A stretch of DNA of 64,000 bases from Halobacteriovoraceae bacterium (GTDB lineage: Bacteria > Bdellovibrionota > Bacteriovoracia > Bacteriovoracales > Bacteriovoracaceae), in assembly GCA_002713145.1 (NCBI GenBank), contig PAVS01000006.1, forward strand, positions 1 through 64,000, written 5' to 3'. Below the pieces are notes generated by a model, which did no database searches, was not told the origin of the DNA, and saw only the letters and a program-made list of their open reading frames with translations. The position numbers and the translations under genes were made by a program. This document shows positions 57,609 through 64,000 of this stretch, piece after piece; position 1 is the stretch's first letter; each line of letters starts with the position of its first letter.

Positions 57609-58268
57609 ATGAAGCTGAATCTTGTTTGCGTTTTAATTTTATTTGGACTGGGCCTGGCCCAAGCAAGCGAGAAACGAGATTACCCTGCTCATTGGTGGGA
57701 GAAAGTTCCTGAAAGTCAAAGACAAGGGAGCTGGGAAATACTTCCTCATGAAGCAAAAAAAGGAGAGCTCATTCTCTCCAAAAGAAATGAATTAGGTCAA
57801 TTTTCAAATTTCGGACACACTCCCTTTATTTTAGATGGAGTTGAGTATGCTTCTGTAGAAGCCTTATGGCAGATGATGAAATACCCAGATGTCTATGATC
57901 TTGATGACCCACGAATAAAGATTGATTATCCTTATTCAAGGCTTGAAGTTATAGAGATGTTTGGTTTTGAGGCTAAAAAAGCTGGGGATCTTGCGAATGA
58001 AATCAATAAACAGCATGGCTTTGACTTTGTTAGTTACCAAGGACATAAATTTGATTACAAGGATAGGGGAGCCGGTTCAGAGCACCATTATCAAATCATA
58101 AGAAAAGCACTTATTGCTAAGGTTTTCCAAAATAACCATTTAAAGCAACTGCTTTTAAAAACCAAAGGGCTCATCCTTAAACCCGATCATCATCAAGGTG
58201 AGAATAGACCCAAGTCTTATTTTTATCATGAAATACTCATGGATATTCGAGATAATATTCTAAAATAA
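57609..58268 (+). CDS. Secreted NADAR-family protein
   Basis: 'LGQFSNFGHTPFILDGVEYASVEALWQMMKYP' and 'IIRKALIAKVFQNNHLKQLLLKTKGLIL...YFYHEILMDIRDNI'. N-terminal signal peptide 'MKLNLVCVLILFGLGLAQA'. Confidence 0.82.
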   Translation: MKLNLVCVLILFGLGLAQASEKRDYPAHWWEKVPESQRQGSWEILPHEAKKGELILSKRNELGQFSNFGHTPFILDGVEYASVEALWQMMKYPDVYDLDDPRIKIDYPYSRLEVIEMFGFEAKKAGDLANEINKQHGFDFVSYQGHKFDYKDRGAGSEHHYQIIRKALIAKVFQNNHLKQLLLKTKGLILKPDHHQGENRPKSYFYHEILMDIRDNILK

Positions 58269-58613
58269 ATCGAAAATAATACTAATGATTAAGATTGCGA
58301 ATAAAGAGCTAAAAAATAGGGTTTCTCTAAATCTACTTTGAATGAGTTGATATTTAAAAATTTGCTTTTGAGAAGGTGGCTTTCCAGTCACATCAAGGAG
58401 ATGCTTTGTTACACTTGATTTTATTCTTTTTTGGTAAGCTTTTTCATTTTCTGTAATTAACCTAAAAGCAAATAGTCCAATGATAAAAAAATAAGGGATA
58501 TAAGGAATATTTTGAACATATATACCTAAGGCAATAAGCGGAAGAAAGATAACTAAGAGATACCAAAAAAGAGTTTTAAACTGGGTTTTTAGAGTATATA
58601 AAACTAAATGCAT
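58260..58613 (-). CDS. Small membrane hypothetical protein, 117 aa
   Basis: 3-4 hydrophobic segments; overlaps the convergent neighbour by 9 bp. Confidence 0.6.
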   Translation of the reverse strand: MHLVLYTLKTQFKTLFWYLLVIFLPLIALGIYVQNIPYIPYFFIIGLFAFRLITENEKAYQKRIKSSVTKHLLDVTGKPPSQKQIFKYQLIQSRFRETLFFSSLFAILIISIIFDLF

Positions 58614-58668
58614 ATATCTATTATGAATTTAAACTGAAACTTGTAAAGCATAATTCAATAAGGGCCAC

Positions 58669-60270
58669 ATGTTAAATATTTCTAATGTAAGTAAAATATT
58701 AGGCGGAGAGACTCTCTATCAGGGAGCAAGCTTTCAAATCAACCCTGGGGAAAAAGTGGGACTTGTTGGACCCAATGGCTCAGGTAAAACATCACTCTTT
58801 CGTATGATTATTGGTGAAGAGTCACCAGATACTGGCCAAATAAGTCTCTCTGATGGGGCGACGATGGCCTATTTTTCCCAGAATGTAGGAGAGTTAAAAG
58901 GACAATCAGCTCTCTCAGAGGTTATTAGCGGTAATGCTGAATTAAAAACACTTCAGCAACAACTAGATCATTATCAAACAAAACTTAGTGACCCTGAAAT
59001 GGACCCGGATGAGATGAACTCTATCTTAGAACAGATGGGTGAAGTTCAAACAAAATTTGAAAAGATGGGGGGCTATGACATAGAGGTGAGGGCCGAAGAG
59101 GTTCTGACGGGTTTGGGGATAACTCCTGAGCTTCATCACCAAGACCTTGCACTGTTTAGTGGAGGATGGAAGATGCGTATTGCCTTGGCCAAAGTCTTAG
59201 TTATTAATCCAGATATTATTATCATGGATGAGCCTACTAACTATCTTGATATGGAAACTATTCTCTGGTTAGAAAATTGGCTGATTAATTATAAAGGCGC
59301 CATCTTTATGACAACTCACGATCGTGATTTTATGAATAATGTATGTAAAAAGATTGTTGAGATTAATTTTAAAAAGGTGACGGTCTATTCGGGTAATTTC
59401 GATTTTTATGAAAAAGAAAGAGAAGTGAGACGCTCACAAATTATCGCTGAACATTCGAGACAACAAGACATGCTGGCCAAAGAAGAAGAATTTATTGCCA
59501 GGTTTAAGGCGAGAGCTTCTCATGCCGCTCAAGTTCAATCGAGAATAAAGAAAATAGAAAAAATTGAACGCATTGAAATACCCCCTGAAGAAGATAAGAT
59601 TAGTTTTGAATTTCCTGTGCCGCCGAGAGGCTCTGATGATGTTATTTCACTTACAAATGTTGCTAAGAGTTGGGGGGATCATCTGGTGTTTGAGAATTTA
59701 GATGCACTGGTAAAAAGAAGTGAGAAAATTGCAGTGGTAGGTGTGAACGGTGCAGGTAAGTCAACCCTCTTAAAGGTCATTGGAGGAGACACCGAGGCAA
59801 CTCAAGGTGAGGTCAAAATAGGTCCATCGATTAAAATTGGTTATTTTAGTCAATACTCTCTAGAGGTCCTTAATCCTGAGAACACAGTCTATGACCAAAT
59901 AAGATCGGAGCTTCCCGAAGTAAGTGATGGCTATATAAGAAATTTACTTGCTGCTTTTTTGTTTCGCGGTGATGATGTCTTAAAAAAAATCAAATATCTC
60001 TCTGGTGGTGAGAAAAGTAGGCTTGTATTGTCCAAAATTTTGAATCAGAAAAATAACCTGCTCATTTTGGATGAACCTACCAACCATTTGGATATGGCGA
60101 GTAGGGAACTTTTACTGGAAGCTTTGAAAACTTATCAGGGAACGATACTTTTTGTAAGCCACGACCGGCACTTTTTACATGAGCTGGGGGAAAAAGTTTT
60201 TGAGGTCTCCAAAGGGTCGATTCAAATTTATCCCGGTAATTACCGCTATTACCTAGAGAAAACGGCCTAA
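58669..60270 (+). CDS. ABC-F family ATPase
   Basis: 'GLVGPNGSGKTSLFR', 'MDEPTNYLDMETI', 'GVNGAGKSTLLK', 'LSGGEKSRLVLSKI'. Confidence 0.95.
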   Translation: MLNISNVSKILGGETLYQGASFQINPGEKVGLVGPNGSGKTSLFRMIIGEESPDTGQISLSDGATMAYFSQNVGELKGQSALSEVISGNAELKTLQQQLDHYQTKLSDPEMDPDEMNSILEQMGEVQTKFEKMGGYDIEVRAEEVLTGLGITPELHHQDLALFSGGWKMRIALAKVLVINPDIIIMDEPTNYLDMETILWLENWLINYKGAIFMTTHDRDFMNNVCKKIVEINFKKVTVYSGNFDFYEKEREVRRSQIIAEHSRQQDMLAKEEEFIARFKARASHAAQVQSRIKKIEKIERIEIPPEEDKISFEFPVPPRGSDDVISLTNVAKSWGDHLVFENLDALVKRSEKIAVVGVNGAGKSTLLKVIGGDTEATQGEVKIGPSIKIGYFSQYSLEVLNPENTVYDQIRSELPEVSDGYIRNLLAAFLFRGDDVLKKIKYLSGGEKSRLVLSKILNQKNNLLILDEPTNHLDMASRELLLEALKTYQGTILFVSHDRHFLHELGEKVFEVSKGSIQIYPGNYRYYLEKTA

Positions 60271-60272
60271 CT

Positions 60273-60980
60273 TTATAGAACCATTTTCTTGAGCCAAGGA
60301 ATATACTGTTTACTATGCTCTTGGTTTCTAACAAATTCTAATCCGAAGCCGGTAGGGGTTGAGCCTTCTCCGTAGGACTTTCTAACCACAACAGCTTTAA
60401 GGTTTAATTTATTTTTTCCCAATAATTCAATATCAATGATTTGATTGAGTTCAAACTCATTAAGCTTTGCGACGTCGTTGATCTCTGCAAAGATTCCAGT
60501 CGTGGAGACATTGGAAGTCATCGTGTTTATATCAGTGATTCCAGCATGAAGATGAATAGGCTGGATAATATTATATCTCGCAGGAGTTTTCCACCATCTT
60601 AGCTGAGGATTCAAAATGATGGCCCTGATTTCTCTATTATAGAATGGCTTAAGTGATAAACCAAAAAGGATGAAACTTAAGCCTACTTGTAGCAGGGAGT
60701 AATCTGTTCCATAAAGTCCAACGATTGCGTTATTGGCAAACAATATAAATAATAAAAGTGGAATCACTTTATAGATTTGTCTCGATAAAACAAAGGTTAA
60801 AATGCTGATGATAAACAAAGCAGTCATAGAAATCAAATTGAGTGGAGTCAGCATGGCCAGTATCTTCATCGGCTCACTTAAAGGTATAGAATAGAGGAAA
60901 TAAATTTGCAGGGGAAAGCTTATAGCTATAAGAAAGGCCAGAAGGGGAAAGAGCTTTAAATAAAGGGGTTTATTTCTCAT
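60273..60980 (-). CDS. PilZ-like domain membrane protein (ORF opens at 61004)
   Basis: TM helices then 'PARYNIIQPIHLHAGITDINTMTSNVSTTGIFAEI...PTGFGLEFV'. Start at MRNKPLYLKL preferred. Confidence 0.6.
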   Translation of the reverse strand: MRNKPLYLKLFPLLAFLIAISFPLQIYFLYSIPLSEPMKILAMLTPLNLISMTALFIISILTFVLSRQIYKVIPLLLFILFANNAIVGLYGTDYSLLQVGLSFILFGLSLKPFYNREIRAIILNPQLRWWKTPARYNIIQPIHLHAGITDINTMTSNVSTTGIFAEINDVAKLNEFELNQIIDIELLGKNKLNLKAVVVRKSYGEGSTPTGFGLEFVRNQEHSKQYIPWLKKMVL

Positions 60981-62052
60981 TTTCTTCTCCTTGATTAAAA
61001 GCATAGCAATAACTTTTAATATTCATGACATACTTCCGCGCTTCATTTAAAGATTGATCAAAAAGCCAATCTTTTTTATTTTTAAGAATACTCTTTTTAA
61101 CTCTAAAAGCACCTGAGTTATAACTAGCGAGAAGGATATCTGTTTTAGGAATTTCATCCTCAAAAACAGCTCCTAAAATCTCCATCTTTTCAGGTGAATC
61201 CCAATACTGATTGAGATAATTAAGATATAAAATGCCACCTTCAATTGATTTCTCTTGGTCCAGACGCCAATCATTTTTTTTATTGATTACATTTGAGTAA
61301 AGTTTACTTTTCAAATTCAAGTAGGGGAGCGCAGTAAACTTGGGGTAAATTTTCCACTCAGGCTTGTATTTATTTATCTCATGGTGAGCCAGGGGTGTGA
61401 CTTGAGTAAGTCCTAAGGCCTTGGCAAAGCTTAAGGCAGTAGGATTGAATGATGACTCTTGAGCAATAAGCGCAGCAACAAGTGAAGCATTATAGCCATA
61501 CTTTTCAGATATCATCTCAATATTATTTTTTAGATTACTGCCCACCTGAAAAGGAGAAATACTGAGATTATTACTCTTGATGTCTTGGTAACATTCAGGA
61601 ACTCTGAGCTTATAAGTCACTGGGTATTTCGAGCCCACAGGGTAGTAGAGAAAACTAATTTTGTTAATATTTCCAGGGAGAATAGATAGGTTTTTGAAAT
61701 GAACCTTAATCGGATCCCCTTTCTTTTTAGGCGCTTCAACTTCCTCTGTTTGATACCACCTATTTAATCTTTTGTTATTATAAACAACTTCATATCTAAA
61801 TTTATCTAATTGAAATTTAGGATCATTGATCTTCAAAGTTAAATCATAGGGAGAATTATAATATTGACGATCAGGAGACACTTCAAGTGTAACATCTTGT
61901 CTTGCGCTGGATCCGTTAATGCTAAATTCTTCACTAATAAACACATCCCCTCCAAATGGATTTGTAGGACCTGCACAGCTAAATAAAATCAATGAAAACA
62001 TTGAAGCTAATACAATATTCATGGTCTTCCTAGCAGTATAATCATTCATCAT
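60970..62052 (-). CDS. Lytic transglycosylase (SLT) domain lipoprotein
   Basis: Lipobox 'ILFSCAG', 'LVAALIAQESSFNPTALSFAKALGLTQVTP', 'LLASYNSGAFRVKKS'. Confidence 0.92.
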   Translation of the reverse strand: MMNDYTARKTMNIVLASMFSLILFSCAGPTNPFGGDVFISEEFSINGSSARQDVTLEVSPDRQYYNSPYDLTLKINDPKFQLDKFRYEVVYNNKRLNRWYQTEEVEAPKKKGDPIKVHFKNLSILPGNINKISFLYYPVGSKYPVTYKLRVPECYQDIKSNNLSISPFQVGSNLKNNIEMISEKYGYNASLVAALIAQESSFNPTALSFAKALGLTQVTPLAHHEINKYKPEWKIYPKFTALPYLNLKSKLYSNVINKKNDWRLDQEKSIEGGILYLNYLNQYWDSPEKMEILGAVFEDEIPKTDILLASYNSGAFRVKKSILKNKKDWLFDQSLNEARKYVMNIKSYCYAFNQGEENEK

Positions 62053-62222
62053 TCTAACCTGAGTTTTGAAAAAGAGCCCTGAGATCGCTCTTAAAATGTT
62101 TAATTCTCAATACTTACTTATCGAAAAGCGGCAGGTGAAATATTAGCAAAAAACCAAAAACGTCAGAAATACGAGCCAGATTTAAGCTCTAAGGTGCTGA
62201 ATATTCATGTCCCCATATAAGA

Positions 62223-63461
62223 TTAAATTTTTAAATAACAAAAGTAGAGAGCAAAACCAATCAAAAAGACTAAGCCAGAATAACTCAGTATTTGCATGAA
62301 AAGTGTGGGCCTATATAGATGCCTGACGTTGGGGAGGCTCATTACTCGTAGATTGAGGTAAGCAAACACTGGGGCCACTAAAAATGAAAGAGTAGTGGCA
62401 AAGTCGACCAAACCTTTCATATCAGTGAGGAAGTTTAAAAGAATAAGCATTGTTCCAAAAAAGACGACGCCCAAAAAGACCAGGTAGAGTTTTCTTTGTT
62501 TGAGAGAGAGTTTTGGGTCAAGAACAATAACTCCTTCTCTAAGAATTCTAGGGAAAGCATCCATGCAAGTTAAGCATGTAGAAAACATGGTAGAGAAGCT
62601 ACAAATAAGAATGATAGGATAAGACCAACTTCCAATTGTATCGGTATAGAGTTGAATTAATTGTGATGAAAACTCGTTGGCCTTGCCTGAAAATTCAATT
62701 CCGGTCGGGTACATGACTTGGGCGCCTAGAGTGAGAAAACAGATGGCCAGTAACGCTGTCCCGATATAACCAATATTAAAATCAAGTAAGGAATTTTTTA
62801 ATTTTGGTTTATTTAATTGTTGTTGTTTTTCAAGAGTCCATAACGATTGCCAGATTGGTAGATCAAGAGGACCAGGCATCCAGCCAATCAATGCCACCAG
62901 GAAAAAGATATGGTCATTATTGAGAAAACTAAAACTGTCTCGTACTACTGTTGGTCTTAAGGAGGTGGAGTTCAAAGACATAATGACAGCGATAAGAGTT
63001 GTCAGTGATAAAACAATAATGATGATTTTGATGATATTATCTAGTAATTTATAGTTTCCAATAATTAAAATGACAGAGCAAACGAGCAATAAGATAAATG
63101 ACATTAAGACTGGATTAAGGGCCAGACCAAAAAACTGGTTGGCCAAACCAGCAGTCACAATGGTGATGGCGGCTTGCACTGTAAATATAGTACCTAGGGT
63201 GATCATAAAAAAGAGATAGATCGCCCAGCTTCCTATTCTTCGATATCCGGCGAGTAAGCTTTCATTTGAATAAAGGGTATAAAGGGGACCATTTTTAAAA
63301 AAAGGATATTTAAGGAAATTAGCAATGACAATGGCCCATAATAATTCATATCCAAAACTAGCCCCTGCTCGAGTTGATTGCACGAGATGGCTGACTCCAA
63401 TGGCAGCTGCTGCGTAAAGAAGTCCAGGTCCAAGCCAGGAAAATACTTTCTTAAGCCTCAT
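62223..63461 (-). CDS. NRAMP-superfamily metal transporter-like protein (non-canonical motifs)
   Basis: 'WLGPGLLYAAAAIGVSHLVQSTRAGASFGYELLWAIVIANFLKYPFF', 11 TM pattern. Confidence 0.85.
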   Translation of the reverse strand: MRLKKVFSWLGPGLLYAAAAIGVSHLVQSTRAGASFGYELLWAIVIANFLKYPFFKNGPLYTLYSNESLLAGYRRIGSWAIYLFFMITLGTIFTVQAAITIVTAGLANQFFGLALNPVLMSFILLLVCSVILIIGNYKLLDNIIKIIIIVLSLTTLIAVIMSLNSTSLRPTVVRDSFSFLNNDHIFFLVALIGWMPGPLDLPIWQSLWTLEKQQQLNKPKLKNSLLDFNIGYIGTALLAICFLTLGAQVMYPTGIEFSGKANEFSSQLIQLYTDTIGSWSYPIILICSFSTMFSTCLTCMDAFPRILREGVIVLDPKLSLKQRKLYLVFLGVVFFGTMLILLNFLTDMKGLVDFATTLSFLVAPVFAYLNLRVMSLPNVRHLYRPTLFMQILSYSGLVFLIGFALYFCYLKI

Positions 63462-64000
63462 AGTTTGCTATCCTTGTTTTTAATTTTTTGAGTTGTTTAT
63501 TCTTACTATAAGCGACTTCTTGATAGAGATCTAAGATTTGCATGGCTTCTTTATTATTTTCATTATCTAAGTTACTTACCATCTCTTTCATTTCTTTGAT
63601 GGTATGGTAAGTGTGAAGAGAAGGTTTTATTTTTAATTTTTTGGAAAATTTAATAAGGGCTTTATCGAGAGGAGAGAGAGTAGGCTTTTGTTTAAACTGT
63701 GTTAAAAAAATGAATATTCCCAATATAAAGCCTATCAAGACTCCGCCTGTGATAAAAAATGTTGTTAATTTTATCTTAAAAAATTGTGATATTTCTTTTT
63801 GTTTATTCCTATCAAAGTTATCAAAGAATAGTGAAACTTTATAATTAAGAGTGTTCCAGTTTAGCTTGACTTCATTGAATTTTGATTCCCACCATCCAGG
63901 GCTTGAGTTTGCGACGAGGGTTGATTCACTGCTGGTCAAAAACCTCTCTCCTCCAAAATTAATACGATTTGGAGATACAAATCCGGTAGGGTCGACCCTT
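63451..64000 (-). CDS. C-terminal part of a TgpA/DUF3488-type transglutaminase protein, truncated by the window edge
   Basis: The minus frame stays open from 64000: 'RVDPTGFVSPNRINFGGERFLTSSES...', matching the WxRVDPTxxVxPxRI end of bacterial transglutaminase domains. The listed 63939 start is an internal TTG. Confidence 0.8.
   Translation of the reverse strand, partial: RVDPTGFVSPNRINFGGERFLTSSESTLVANSSPGWWESKFNEVKLNWNTLNYKVSLFFDNFDRNKQKEISQFFKIKLTTFFITGGVLIGFILGIFIFLTQFKQKPTLSPLDKALIKFSKKLKIKPSLHTYHTIKEMKEMVSNLDNENNKEAMQILDLYQEVAYSKNKQLKKLKTRIANYEA

Noticed and set aside
1-64000. CRISPR arrays, tRNA/rRNA genes, integrases, prophage or restriction systems
   Set aside because: Looked for regularly spaced repeats, tRNA-like cloverleaf ends and the relevant protein families; none could be supported by reading alone.

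Overview
The window is 64 kb of AT-rich bacterial chromosome carrying about 53 credible CDSs. I saw no rRNA, tRNA, CRISPR array or intact transposon. Gene content suggests a predatory Bdellovibrio/Bacteriovorax-type lineage; this is inference from the secretome and sensor-kinase load, not a taxonomic assignment. Main blocks: (1) an HTH (MqsA/YgiT-like) regulator behind a promoter with twin palindromic operators. (2) A TetR-TolC-mini adaptor-RND-MipA efflux operon in which the adaptor lacks its lipoyl and hairpin domains and the RND pump lacks the canonical proton-relay residues. (3) A fatty-acid desaturase followed by a two-component system. (4) A signalling block with CHASE and PAS kinases, a bacteriophytochrome hybrid kinase and a divergently encoded DHp-like microprotein. 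(5) A secretome-rich region (~23-58 kb) with a subtilisin, two HExxH proteases, a DUF1460 protein, three paralogous Cys-His-Asp proteins resembling secreted protein-glutamine deamidases, a pair of Cys-rich modular proteins (1116 and 440 aa), a DUF1552/DUF1592 pair, a DNA/RNA nuclease, a papain-like protein, and a secreted EEP nuclease adjacent to a secreted NADAR-family protein. (6) Housekeeping and envelope genes: lgt, parvulin, two ABC-F proteins, a lytic transglycosylase, an NRAMP-like transporter and the C-terminus of a TgpA-type transglutaminase. The most promising undescribed biology is the three-paralog deamidase-like family interleaved with the Cys-rich modular proteins, the signal-peptide NADAR, and the atypical RND/mini-adaptor operon.
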